Assembly (NCBI GenBank): GCA_947462105.1
Contig: CANHNJ010000003.1
Coordinates: 62,001 to 126,000 of the forward strand
Reading direction: 5' to 3'
Source: Alphaproteobacteria bacterium
GTDB lineage: Bacteria; Pseudomonadota; Alphaproteobacteria; Micropepsales; Micropepsaceae
DNA length: 64,000 nucleotides
In this document: positions 36,979 to 46,741 of the stretch, piece by piece
How the letters are laid out: every line of letters begins with the position of its first letter
Position numbering within the stretch: the stretch's first letter is position 1
Made by a program: the position numbers and the translations under genes
Notes under the pieces: generated by a model
Database searches by the model: none
The model's input: the letters and a program-made list of their open reading frames with translations, nothing else
What the model was told of the DNA's origin: nothing

Positions 36979-38574
36979 ATGGCAATGAGGCATGTTTGGC
37001 AGTTCACGGCGGGGGCGCTGACCGGCGCTATCCTGCTATGCGCTGCTCCAGCCCAGGCCCAGGGTCCCGGCTTCGAGATCGTCAGCAACGGCCCGGCGCT
37101 GGAATTGCGCTTTCGCGGCGTGCCCCTCAAGAGCGTGCGGGCCGACGATAACCAGAACGCGCTCTCGCTCGATTTCAACCAGCCCGTCGATCCGGCGATC
37201 TTCGACGCCCTGGTCCGCCAGCTGCCGCAATGGGTCGGCATGGCCTACACCACCTATGACAATGGCGTGATCCGCGCCACGCGGCCCGTCACCTTCCTCA
37301 CCCGCCAGGAGACAGATGGCTTCTCCCTGCGGATGCAGCCGCGCAGCGGTGCGCCTGCCACGGCGCAGATGGCGCCCCCACCTGTCGCACCCCAGCAACT
37401 GCCCGGTCCGGTGATGGCGCCCTATCCGCAGGCGCCGCAGCCTTATCCGCCCCAGCCAGGCTATCCGCCCCAGCCCGGTTACCCGCCGCAGCCGCAGGGT
37501 GGCGCGTAGCCGCCGGTGCCATTCGCGCCCTACGAAACCTATGGCGCCGCCCGCAATTATTACGGCCTGCGCTATGCGTCACGCCGCGCTGACCCGATGT
37601 GGGAGAAGGCCTTTAACCGCGCCGCGATGCGTTCGAACTCCGACGCGGGCTTTGGCGTGGAGATCAAAAATTTCAAGAATAATGACCGCATCCTGGCCAG
37701 CCGCGCCCATGTGAAAGTGGCGGTCGGCAGCGGCATCGCCCTGCTAGGCAGCATCACCGACGTGGATTCCGAAGCCGCAGTCGTGCGCACCGCGACCGGC
37801 ACCTTCGCCATCGACAAGCGCAATGCCCTGACCGGCTCGGCCGGCGTCTCGCTGGAGATGGGCCCCGACACCGAACTGACGCTGGAAGTCCTGCTCGGCA
37901 ACGGCACGGCGGGCGGCAAGCTGGGTGTCTATGGCGGCAGCCCCGACGGCTTCCTGTCAGCAAACCTAATCTATCACCAGCCGCTGCTGACCACGGCGGA
38001 AGCCATCCTGAACAAGGGCAGCACCGACGGGATCGAGATTTCCGCCGCCAGCCGCCTGGGCTGGGGCCTGTGGGGCAGCCTGGAAGGCCGCTACACCAAT
38101 TACGGCACCGCCACCGCCAAGGACGCGGTGCAGACCGAAGGCTGGGACGGCAACCTGCGCTGGGACTATGACCTGGGCGGGCTGTCGGCGGGCCTGAGCT
38201 ATGACGGACATGGCGAATACCGCGTCGCCTACAAGACGCTGACCGGCACCGTGCCCTCGCCCTATGTGCCGCTATCCATCCGCAACATGGAGACGCATGC
38301 CGCCACCGGCGCGCTCTCCTCGACGCTCTGGGATGGGCTCTGGTTCGATCTCTATGGCGGCTATGTCTATGACCGCTACGCCAAGACCAGCGGCGGCCTG
38401 TATGGCCTGTCGATCCGCTATACGCCGGTGCCGGGCCTGGACTTCGAGCTGGGCGCGCGTCGCTCCAACGTCTCGATGACGCAGGGCATGACCGGCGGCG
38501 AGACCAGCGCTAGCCTGTCCATGACGCTGGGCTTTGGCGGGGCGCCGCGCACCGGCCAGTTCGCCCTCTGGTAG
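36979..38574 (+). pseudogene. Outer-membrane beta-barrel protein with Pro-Tyr linker, interrupted by one stop codon
   Basis: Signal peptide MAMRHVWQFTAGALTGAILLCAAPAQA, then a globular AMIN-like part (about 30-115), a linker of YPPQPG repeats (37435-37500), and a C-terminal part rich in alternating aromatic/polar strands ending in FALW, the usual C-terminal barrel signal. A TAG at 37507-37509 falls in the linker (QPQGGA*PPVPFAPYETYG) with the same frame continuing to 38574. The repeat rhythm predicts Tyr there, so one base change (TAC to TAG) is the simplest reading. If the stop is real, the barrel would be lost. Function unknown; a surface or cell-envelope role is likely. Confidence 0.72.
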
Positions 38575-38640
38575 TTCAAACCGCTTGATAAGCTGCGGCT
38601 CCCGCCATTAGCCTGAAGTGGCTTTCGGCGGAGTATCCTC

Positions 38641-39732
38641 ATGCGTCTATCGGTCCTGGCCACCAGCATCGGCATTTTCGCGGCGGCTGCGGTGGGCGGC
38701 TATTTCCTCTGGACGCCGAAGGGCAAAGCACCGGGCGGCACGGTGACGCTGTTCCAGTGGGAGGATTACACCGGCGCCGCCTTCCTCGCCGACTATGAGA
38801 AGACGTATCGCGAGAAACCCCAGACCGCCATTTTTGCCGACGAGGACGAGGCCTTCGCCAAGATGCGCGCCGGCTTCAAGCCGGACGTGATGGGCCCCTG
38901 CTATTATGAATTCCCGCGCTGGCAGGAAGCGGGCCTGCTCAAGCCCATCGACACCAGCAAGCTCAAGAACTGGAACAAGATCTCCGCCACCCTGCGCAAC
39001 CTGCCGGGGATCGACGCCGGCAACGGCAAGGTCTGGTTCGTGCCGCATTACTGGGGCAACACCTCACTCACCGTCCGCACCGACCTGGCACCGGAATACG
39101 CCGCGTCGAACAGCTGGGAGATCCTGTTCGATCCCAAATACAAGGGCCGCGTCTCCGTACTGGACGGCGTCGATGACGTCATTCCCTTCATCGCCCACAT
39201 GATCGGCGTCGATGCCTACAACATGGACGAGGCGGGCTGGCAAAAGGTCCAGACCAAGCTGAAGCAGTTGATGCCGCAACTGCGCTTTGTCTCCTCCGAC
39301 GACACGGCGCTGGCGCAGAGCCTGGCCTCGGGTGAACTGGTGGCGGCGATGAGCTGGCGCACCACGTTCGCGGGCCTGCACAAGGAGGGCAAGCCCGTCA
39401 CCTATCTGGAGCCCAAGGGCGGCATGTTCACCTATGTCTGCGGCCTGGTGATGCATGCCGACACCAAGAACGAGGAAAAGGCGCTGGCGCTGATCGACTC
39501 CTCCATCAGCGACGCGGCGGCACGCCATAGCATCGAGGATATCGGCGACGAGCCCGCCAACGAGGCGGCGCTGAAGCAGGTGCCCGACGCAGTATTCGCG
39601 AATCTGCGCCTGTCGCGCGATGTCGAATCCTTCCTCAAGAGCGGCATCTTCCAGCGCCGCTTGAAGGACAAGGAAAAGCTCGTCAACGCCTGGACCGAGA
39701 TGCGCGCCGGCGTGGCCGAAGCGCAGAAATAG
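38641..39732 (+). CDS. Extracellular solute-binding protein, polyamine (PotD/PotF) type
   Basis: 363 residues. An N-terminal hydrophobic segment (SVLATSIGIFAAAAVGGYFLW) acts as signal or anchor. The binding-protein fold shows VTLFQWEDYTG, DVMGPCYYEFPRWQEAGLL and VPHYWGNTSLTVRTD, all like spermidine/putrescine-binding proteins. No permease or ATPase gene is adjacent. The polyamine genes speD and speE are 2.5-4.5 kb downstream. Confidence 0.85.
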   Translation: MRLSVLATSIGIFAAAAVGGYFLWTPKGKAPGGTVTLFQWEDYTGAAFLADYEKTYREKPQTAIFADEDEAFAKMRAGFKPDVMGPCYYEFPRWQEAGLLKPIDTSKLKNWNKISATLRNLPGIDAGNGKVWFVPHYWGNTSLTVRTDLAPEYAASNSWEILFDPKYKGRVSVLDGVDDVIPFIAHMIGVDAYNMDEAGWQKVQTKLKQLMPQLRFVSSDDTALAQSLASGELVAAMSWRTTFAGLHKEGKPVTYLEPKGGMFTYVCGLVMHADTKNEEKALALIDSSISDAAARHSIEDIGDEPANEAALKQVPDAVFANLRLSRDVESFLKSGIFQRRLKDKEKLVNAWTEMRAGVAEAQK

Positions 39733-39733
39733 A

Positions 39734-40916
39734 TCAGCGCGATTTCAAGACGAAGTGCGCTGCGAATCGTCCGGCGCGACCTGAAACGCAAGGCACCGGT
39801 TCGGCATCCTCGCTGCAGAGATAAAGCCCCGGCACCCGCGTCACGGCGCGGGTGAAGGCGGGCGCCAGCAATTGCGCCAGGCTGGCGCGCGGGCGGCGCT
39901 TGGGTGGCGTCACCGTCACGCCGCTCAGCGCGCCCGCCAGTCCCGGCATGGCGCGCGACAGCGTCTTGACCAGTTTCGCCGCCAGCGGCGCCTGCAAGGC
40001 CGCCCAGCCCTGTGGTGGCAACACCGGCATCAGCGGCAGGCTCACCACCAGTGCACGCGGGGTCTCGGCCAGCACTGCGAAGGGCAGCAACGGCGGCAAG
40101 CGCCCGGCACGGGCGGCTTCATGGGCGTCGGCGTAATCCTCCGGCAACAGCGCGGCGACACAGCGGCCCGCTTGCAGCGTTGGCGGCAGCGCCACGCCAT
40201 CGCCCAGCGTGAAGACGATCCGCGCCTCGCCCACCGCGCTGTCTTCCGGCGGCCGTTCCAGCCCCGCCAGCCGCTCACCCTGCCCGCGCGGCAGGCTGGA
40301 AAGAACGGCGCGGGCGCTGATGCGCTCGCCATCCTCCAGCCGTACGCCTGCCGCCTGGCCGCGCGACACCAGGATCTCGGCAACGGCCATGCCCAGCTGC
40401 AGTTGCGCGCCGCAGGCGCGGCGACTCGAAATGACGCGCCAGGAAATCCGCCGCGCCCGTGACACATTCCCGCGCAAAGCGGCGGCGCGCACCCGGCTGC
40501 CACAAAAGATCAGCGGCGCGGCCTTCGTGCCGCGGCTCGGCCCACCAGCCGGCCAGCGCCTGGGCGCGCGCCTGCAGCTCTGCCTGGAATGGCCCCCAGG
40601 CTTCGGCATCGCTTTCACTGATGGCCGCGATAGCGCGGGCGGCGGCACGGCGGTCGCGCGGCAAGGTCAGCGGCGGCTCTTCATCGTCCCAGCCGGTAAG
40701 GCCAAGATCGCGGGTGCGGAAACTGAGACCATGCTGCGCCAGCTTCAGGTCGGCGATCATCGCCTGGTCGAGCGCAAAGAGCAGGCCGCGCGGCTCCGGC
40801 GGCGCCAGCTGCTTTTCCACCACCAGCACCCGCGCGCCACTGCGCGCCAGGTAACTCGCCGCCGCCAGGCCGCCGACGGTCGCGCCGATCACCACAAAAT
40901 CGAAATCGCGGCTCAT
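39734..40916 (-). pseudogene. FAD-dependent oxidoreductase (phytoene-desaturase-like) 2, frameshifted
   Basis: N-terminus DFVVIGATVGGLAAASYLARSG is an FAD-binding fold. Coding continues in one frame to about 40430 and then in another frame to a plausible C-terminus (GLYLCSEDAEPVPCVSGRAGR) and a stop at 39734. The switch needs one base removed (or two added) in the GC-rich run at about 40405-40435, around the CATTTCGAGTCGCCGCGCC segment on the minus strand. The ATG at 40916 overlaps the stop of the neighbouring oxidoreductase. Substrate unknown. Confidence 0.72.
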
Positions 40917-42012
40917 TGAGCCGCTCCCAGATCCGTCATCACCGCCACGGCGGCGGCGATGCCCGCCGCGCCCAGCCCCAGGGGACCGGCGGCGCTGGAA
41001 GGACCGACAAGGTAGAGCCGCGTCACGGGCGTGCGCGGGCCGGGGCGGAAGGCCAGCATCTGGTCGGGCGCCAGCATGCCGCCGTCCAGATCGCCGCCGG
41101 TGAGGCCGAGCGCCTCTTCGATATCCGGCGGCACGATGGTCGCCGCTGCGATCATCCGGGGCAGGCCCAGCGGCTGCAGCCGTTCCAGCGCCCGCGACAG
41201 CAGCAGCGCGCGCGTGCGCCTTCCATCCGCCAGGCGCCGGTGTCGCGCAGCAGGCCGGGTGCCAGGTCGCTCCAGCGGAACAGGCTGAGAAAGGTGCGCT
41301 TGAAATCGAGGGTGGAGATGACGGCGCGCGCTTCCAGCCGGCCGTCACCCGTTACCACGGCTGCAGCGCGGCCTTCGCGCAGGACGATCTCGGAGACTTC
41401 CTGGCCGTGGCGCAGTTCGACGCCCAGCGCGTTCGCCCGCGCCTCCAATGCCGCGCCGATAGCCCCCAGGCCGCCCTGACGGGCGCGGACCTGCGGCGCG
41501 GCGAAGAGGCTGAGCGCGCTGCCCGCCAGTTCCGGATCGGTGGCGCGGCCCGCCAGCGCCGTGCGCCAGTCGCCCTGGCCACTATGGGCGCGCAGGTCGG
41601 CGATGCTCTGGTCCGCCCAGTCACTGCCGGGCCAGGGCCGCGCCGCCGATGGCAGCGCCGCCTTCACCTTCTCCACCAGACCGCGCGGCGGCAGCACCAC
41701 GGCTTCGGCCAGCACACGGGCAAAGGCGCGGGCGCGGCGCTGGACGATGTCGGCACCCACCGGCGCGAAATCCTCGGTCAGGCCGTCGGGCAGGCCCAAC
41801 AGCGGCAGCGCCAGCGGCGGCGGCGCGGCCACCGTGTCGGCGTAAGGGCTGGCGGTAAATCCGGGTGCAAATTCGGAGGTGACGCAGCGGCCGCCGGCAT
41901 GCGCGGCGCGCTCCAGCACCACCACCTTGCGGCCGGCGCGCGCCAGCATCGACGCGGCGGCAAGGCCGTCAGCGCCGGCGCCGATGATCGCCACGTCATA
42001 TCGCAAAGTCAT
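40913..42012 (-). pseudogene. FAD-dependent oxidoreductase (phytoene-desaturase-like) 1, frameshifted
   Basis: Begins MTLRYDVAIIGAGADGLAAASML, with the second FAD block VVVLERAAHAGGRCVTSEFAPGF typical of CrtI-like amine-oxidase-fold enzymes. The frame breaks in the CG/CAG-rich run at 41201-41220; one missing base restores ...RLLLSRALERLQPLG followed by the FAD-binding C-terminus LYLVGPSSAAGPLGLGAAGIAAA and the stop at 40913. Coupled (ATGA) to the next oxidoreductase, so the pair probably worked together. Carotenoid, hopanoid or retinoid-like substrates are all possible. Confidence 0.75.
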
Positions 42013-42048
42013 GGTCCTGCGGTCCTTGCAGGACAATACGCGCAAGCA

Positions 42049-42079
42049 AAAAGGGCGGAAACGATGTTTCCGCCCTTTA
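42049..42079. terminator. Strong rho-independent terminator (bidirectional)
   Basis: A perfect 13-base stem AAAGGGCGGAAAC / GTTTCCGCCCTTT (42050-42062 with 42066-42078) and a three-base loop, flanked by an A-run. On the minus strand it ends the speD transcript with a T-run. Confidence 0.88.
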
Positions 42080-42217
42080 AGTTAATTTGCGCGCTCTCCG
42101 GCACGGGATCGGCGCGAACACCGTGCCCTCAGGCACGGCAGGCGGCCGATCCAGGAACCGTTCCGGCGGGCACGCTGGGCATTCGCACGTCTGGCGTGCG
42201 TTCGCCCGGCGGGCGTC

Positions 42218-42694
42218 TTAAACGACGCCGCGCTTGTGCTCGCCGACCACGACGCGGCCGGGGTTGAAGGCGCGCTTGAAGACTTCGATCGCCTTGCGGG
42301 GGTCGGCATCGCCGCACATGAAGACGTCGAAGGCCGCGAAGCCCTTCTCCGGCCAGGTGTGGACGCTGATATGGCTTTCCGCCAGCACGGCCACGCCAGA
42401 GATGCCGCCGCCTTCCTCGAAGGTGTGGAGGTGGATGTGCAGCAGGGTGGCGCCGGCTTCGTTGACGGCGTCGATCAGGGCGGCCTCGATGCGGTCGCGC
42501 TCGTTCAGGCCGGTGGCTTCCCACAGGTCGATGATGACGTGGCTGCCGGCATAGGAGATGCCGTTCTTGTTGATGAAGTGGTCCTTCATGTCGTCATTTG
42601 AAGGCGTGACGACAACCGGACGCGGCGCCTTGGCGGCGGCGCGGGGTTTGATTTCTTTTTGCGGATTCGCCGCAACCAAATTGAGTCGAGCCAT
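42218..42694 (-). CDS. speD: S-adenosylmethionine decarboxylase proenzyme
   Basis: Pyruvoyl enzyme that makes decarboxylated SAM, the aminopropyl donor for spermidine. The self-cleavage site is the Glu-Ser in VLAESHISVHTWPE, which generates the pyruvoyl group; HLHTFEEGGG and FDVFMCGDADP are the other family blocks. 158 residues from the ATG at 42694 (MARLNLVAA), preceded by AGGTG. The N-terminal 45 residues are an Ala/Lys/Pro-rich extension before the usual core. Divergent from speE. Confidence 0.93.
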   Translation of the reverse strand: MARLNLVAANPQKEIKPRAAAKAPRPVVVTPSNDDMKDHFINKNGISYAGSHVIIDLWEATGLNERDRIEAALIDAVNEAGATLLHIHLHTFEEGGGISGVAVLAESHISVHTWPEKGFAAFDVFMCGDADPRKAIEVFKRAFNPGRVVVGEHKRGVV

Positions 42695-43095
42695 GAGACA
42701 CCTACCCGTCTTAGAGTTGACACCCACGCCTTGGTCTTGCGGACTTCCGGACGCGCCTTAAAGAAGAAAGCGACGGACGGGGGTCACCCATTCGTCGCTT
42801 CGTCCGGCTTTTTTTCTCGCCGGGTCGAAATGGGAGATAGGGCCTGCTGCCCCCCCATGCAAGAAAAAAATCCCCCCTCGGCAATTTTTTTTCCCCGCTG
42901 TGTCTGAGCGCCACGCTCCGGCGCTGTGGACAAGCGGCGCCATGACGGCGCGCACGACGCGGAAAGGCCCGCCAAATCGACACTAGACGCGCGCGCGACA
43001 CGCGCTGAGGTAGACAGGAAGGCGCGCGGGCCGTAAGAGGCGTTTCCTCGCCCACCGGCAGCCTTTGGCGCTGTCACAATCGCTAAGGAAACGTT
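42695..43095. promoter_or_regulatory. speD-speE divergent region with nested inverted repeats in the speD leader
   Basis: Four hundred bases between divergent polyamine genes. On the speD (minus) strand: CCGGACG (42807-42801), AAGCGACG (42800-42793), an apical part with GGGTGACCC, CGTCGCTT (42775-42768), a 14-base bulge, then CGTCCGG (42753-42747). This predicts a 7-bp outer stem stacked on an 8-bp inner stem, about 55-115 bases before the start codon. On the + strand the same hairpin is followed by a T-run (42808-42815) and could terminate. The remainder (42830-43095) has A/T and C tracts and presumably the speE promoter; I see no coding signal. Confidence 0.55.
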
Positions 43096-44007
43096 ATGGC
43101 CCGTCCCCAGCCCCAGCCTGCCAAGACCAAGCGCCAGCACAAGGCGTCCGATGACAGCCAGGTGGAGCGTCTCCACCGCGGTTACGCCCAGTCCATGGAG
43201 ATCACCAAGGTGCTGGCGGACGAGCAGAGCCAGTTCCAGCACATCCGCATCTTCGACACCGTCGCCAATGGCCGGGTGATGACCCTGGACGACATCGTCC
43301 AGATCACCAGCCGCGACGAGAGCGCCTATGCCGACATGCTCACCCATCTGCCCATGCTGGAGCATGGCAAGGTCGAGCGGGTGATGATCGTGGGCGGCGG
43401 CGATCTTTCCATCGCTGACGAGGCCCTCAAGCACAAGAATGTGAAAGAGGTCGTGCTGGTCGATATCGACGGCCGGGTGATCGAGCTGTGCCAGCGGCAT
43501 TTCGGCGATGTCAACGCCAAGGCCTTCAAGGACAGGCGCATGGTGATCGAGGCGGCGGACGCCTTCGAATATCTGGGCCGCAAATCGTCGAAGAATCGCT
43601 TCGACCTGATCATCGCCGACCGTCCCGATCCGGTCGGTCCCGGCAAGGCGCTGTTTGGCGAGACCTTCTATGACCGCGTCAAGAATGCATTGCGTCCCGG
43701 CGGCTATGCCACCTTCCAGACCGGCGTGCCCTTCTACCAGCCCTGGGAGATCACCGAGGCGCTGCAGGAGCTGAAGCGCTTCTTCCCCAAGTGCGGCCTC
43801 TATCTCACCGTCGTGCCGACCTATATCGGCGGCTTCATGGCCCTTTCCTGGGCCACCAAGGGCGGCAAGGCGCTGGGTACCCCGGCCGGGATCAAGAAGG
43901 CGGCGGGCGCCTACAAGCGGTCCAAGCTGAAGTGCGAATATTACAACCCGCAGGTCCATGCGGCCGCGTTCGCCCTGCCGAACTGGATCGCCAAGCTGGT
44001 TCCCTAA
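43096..44007 (+). CDS. speE: Spermidine synthase (polyamine aminopropyltransferase)
   Basis: Transfers the aminopropyl group from decarboxylated SAM to putrescine. 303 residues. RGYAQSMEI, FDTVANGRVMTLDDIVQ, RDESAYADMLTHLP and the catalytic-Asp region FDLIIADRPDPVGPGKALF match the family. The glycine motif usually written GGGDGG reads GGGDLSIADE here (after VMIV), which is unusual at the nucleotide-binding loop. N-terminal 25 residues are a basic Pro/Gln/Lys extension. Pairs with the divergent speD. Confidence 0.9.
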   Translation: MARPQPQPAKTKRQHKASDDSQVERLHRGYAQSMEITKVLADEQSQFQHIRIFDTVANGRVMTLDDIVQITSRDESAYADMLTHLPMLEHGKVERVMIVGGGDLSIADEALKHKNVKEVVLVDIDGRVIELCQRHFGDVNAKAFKDRRMVIEAADAFEYLGRKSSKNRFDLIIADRPDPVGPGKALFGETFYDRVKNALRPGGYATFQTGVPFYQPWEITEALQELKRFFPKCGLYLTVVPTYIGGFMALSWATKGGKALGTPAGIKKAAGAYKRSKLKCEYYNPQVHAAAFALPNWIAKLVP

Positions 44008-44050
44008 GTTCGCCCCTCCGCCCTTCCCGCGTGCTGTGCTAGGTCACAGC

Positions 44051-44431
44051 ATGTTTGAAAAGCGCGCCCTGCAATCTGCCGTTGCCATCGCCGGCCTGGT
44101 GCCCCTGACCGCTGGCGCGCTGGGCGTGCTCGAACCCGGCATGCTGGGTCTTTATGGCGGCGCCAATGCCATCGCCCATGCCGCCTATCTCAGCGGTCTT
44201 CTTCTGGGCATAGGGCTCGCCTACTGGTCGCTGTTGCCCGACCTGGAGAAGCGTGGCGGCGCCTTCACACTGCTGACCGCCATCGTGGTGGCGGGCGGAC
44301 TGGCCCGGCTCTACGCCGCCTTCCGGCTGGGCAGCCTGGCGCCGGGCATCGCCCTGCCGCTGCTGATGGAGCTGTGGGTGACGCCGCTGCTGTGGCGCTG
44401 GCAGCGCCGCGTCGCCCGGCGCAGCCGCTAG
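44051..44431 (+). CDS. DUF4345 small membrane protein
   Basis: 126 residues, four hydrophobic segments; the block AHAAYLSGLLLGIGLAYWSL and LLTAIVVAGGLARL is the DUF4345 pattern. No function is known. I use the ATG at 44051 (MFEKRALQ), 43 bases after the speE stop. A terminator follows at once, so it is probably the last gene of the speE unit. Confidence 0.8.
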   Translation: MFEKRALQSAVAIAGLVPLTAGALGVLEPGMLGLYGGANAIAHAAYLSGLLLGIGLAYWSLLPDLEKRGGAFTLLTAIVVAGGLARLYAAFRLGSLAPGIALPLLMELWVTPLLWRWQRRVARRSR

Positions 44432-44436
44432 AAACA

Positions 44437-44468
44437 AAAAAGCCCCGGACTCGCATCCGGGGCTTTTG
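44437..44468 (+). terminator. Rho-independent terminator
   Basis: Stem AGCCCCGGA (44441-44449) pairs with TCCGGGGCT (44456-44464), loop CTCGCA, then TTTT. Ends the speE-DUF4345 unit; the A-run on its left also suits the minus-strand receptor gene. Confidence 0.88.
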
Positions 44469-44488
44469 CTTTCCGAAACACCGCCCCG

Positions 44489-44552
44489 CCTCCCCTTGCG
44501 CGCAGCGCTTAAGGGGAGGTGGCCGTAGCACGCTCGCAAGCGTGCTACGGCC
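44489..44552. repeat. REP-like double hairpin
   Basis: Two adjacent inverted repeats: CCTCCCCTT (44489-44497) with AAGGGGAGG (44511-44519), then a perfect 14-base stem GGCCGTAGCACGCT / AGCGTGCTACGGCC (44521-44534 with 44539-44552) around CGCA. There is no T-run, so it looks like a dispersed palindromic element rather than a terminator. It lies between convergent gene ends. Confidence 0.65.
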
Positions 44553-44563
44553 GAAGAGGTGAA

Positions 44564-46741
44564 TTAATGCCGGATGGTCAGGCCGATACCGAACACGCGC
44601 GGATCGCCCACAAAGCCGGTCAGGTTGTTGAAGTCGATCGCGCCCTGGACGTTCGCCTTGTCGGTGATGTTCTGGGCATAGGCATAGAGATCGTAATTGC
44701 CGCTGGGCCAAGTGTAGCCGATCTTCAGATCGCCCTGGTAGTTTCCGTTCGCGTTGAACTCACGCGAGGTATAGAGGAAGAAGTTGGTGTAACCCTGCAC
44801 CCACCAGCTCGTGTTGAAGAACAGCGCGTCGCCGCCGGACAGCGGGGAGCTGTAGTTGGCCGTGAGCGAGAGCAGGAAGTCCGGCGCCTGCGGGAACGGG
44901 TTGTTGTTGATCTGCGCGAAGCCGCCGACCACCGGGTCGGTGACGGTGCACTGGGCACAGATGCCCGACCGCAGACCCGCATCGCGGATGGCCGTGTGGG
45001 TCCAGCTGGCGCCCAGGTTGACGGTGAGGTTGTTCATCGGCAGCCAGGTGACATCCGCTTCGGCGCCATAGGCTTCGCCGCCACGGGCATTCAGCAGGAT
45101 GATGGAGTTGCCCACCGCCGCGCCGCCGACGGCGGAGAACTGCATGTTGTGGACGTAGTACTGGAAGCCGCTGAGGTTGACGCGCAGAGTGTCGGTCAGG
45201 TCGCTCTTGATGCCGGCTTCATACGACAGCACGTTTTCCGACCGGGCGGTGGAGAAGCCGCTACCAAAGGCCAGGTTACGGCCCTGGATCGAGGGCGCGC
45301 GGAAGCCGGGGGCGGCGCGGGCATACAGATTGGTGCTGTCCATCAGCTCATACATCACGCTGGCATCCCAGCTGACGAAGTTGCCGCCCAGCTTGACCAG
45401 GGGCTGCTTGCCGGTCGGGAAGATCAGCGGACCGGCGGCGGTCATGCTCTTGACGTCGCTGGTCCAGCGCACACCACCGGTGAAGGTGAAGGCATCCAGC
45501 TTTTAGCTGGCCTGGCCGAACAGGGCGAAGGAGACGTTGCCCTGGTGCACCGTGGTCTTCGGCACGAAGCCGGGATCGGTGCTGTTGTCGAAATCATTCG
45601 AGAAGTAGAAACCGCCAACCTGCCAGGTCAGCGGGCTCGACGCGTCATCGCTGGCGAGGTGAATTTCCTGCGTGAACTGGTGCAGATTGTCGAGGCCGTC
45701 CTTGGTGTCCGACGGGAAGGGAATGAAGCCCGGGCCGCTGACCATGTTGCCGCCATCGATGTCGCCGCGGCTGTAGCCGTGGGTGGTCTCGTAGCCGGTG
45801 ATCGAGGTCAGCTTCACGCCCGGGAGCACGTTCCAGGCCAGGGTGAGGCCGCCACCGACGCCGTTATAGGCGGCCGGGTTGTTGGCGCCGCCATCGAACG
45901 CCACCTTGTTGTAGACATAGTTGGCGTTGAGGTCGTTGCTGCCCTTGGTGAAGATGTTGGCACGGAAGATCGCGGCCGTGCCCGAGAAGGAGCGGCCATG
46001 TACATTGAGCAGGGCCGAGAAATCGTCGCTGGGCTGCCACAGCAGCTGCACACGGCCAGCACGGTCTTCGTACCCGCCCAGGGCGCTCTTCTGACCGGTG
46101 AAACTGTTGTCGATATAGTCGGAACGGTTCTGCCACAGGCCCGAGAAGCGAACGGACAGCGTATCGGTCAGGCCGACGCCATAGGCGCCTTCGACATTGG
46201 CGGTGTCCAGCGCGCCATAGGAGCCGGTGAGATAATAGCTCGGGTCCTGGGTCGGCTTGGCGGTGGTGAAGGAGATGATGCCGGCGGTGGTGTTGCGGCC
46301 GAACAGCGTGCCCTGCGGGCCGCGCGCGATTTCGATGTTCTGCAGGTCAAACAGGGGCTGGCTCTTCAGCACCACGTTTTCCTGCACGATGCCGTCCATG
46401 ATGATCGAGACCGGCTGGCTGGCGGCCAGGTCGAAATCGGCATTGCCCAGGCCACGGATATAGAAGCGCGGCGCGACGCGGCCGTTCGAGGATTCGGCGT
46501 AGAGGCTGGGGACATGGTTGGCGATCGCCTTCACGTCCTGGCCCGACTGGAAGATCATGTCCAGGCGCTCACCGGCCAGGGTCGAGGTCGAGACCGGCAC
46601 GTCCTGCTGGTTCTCGGAGCGACGGTCGACCGTGACCATCACCGTCTCCAGCTCCTGCGCCATCGCCGTCTGGGCCAGCGCAATGAGTGAGGCGCAGCCC
46701 ATCAGGATGGCGGCGCTCTTGGAGAGATTGTTGGATTTCAT
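44564..46741 (-). pseudogene. TonB-dependent outer-membrane receptor interrupted by one stop codon
   Basis: Signal peptide around SAAILMGCASLIALAQTAMAQ, then the plug domain (VMVTVDRRSENQQDVPVS, GLGNADFDLAASQPVS, IEIARGPQGTLFGRNTTAG) and a long barrel ending in FGIGLTIRH. A TAA at 45503-45505 (minus strand) breaks the barrel: ALFGQAS*KLDAFTFTGGVRW. The frame is the same on both sides and Tyr is usual at this strand turn. Total about 725 codons, normal for the family. The ligand is not evident. ATG at 46741. Confidence 0.85.

Noticed and set aside
44521-44552. Perfect 14-base hairpin as a terminator
   Set aside because: No T-run on either side and a proper terminator stands 70 bases upstream; classed as a REP-like repeat.
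44519-46690. 723-codon open frame on the + strand
   Set aside because: Antisense to the TonB receptor; low-complexity composition and no recognisable domain.
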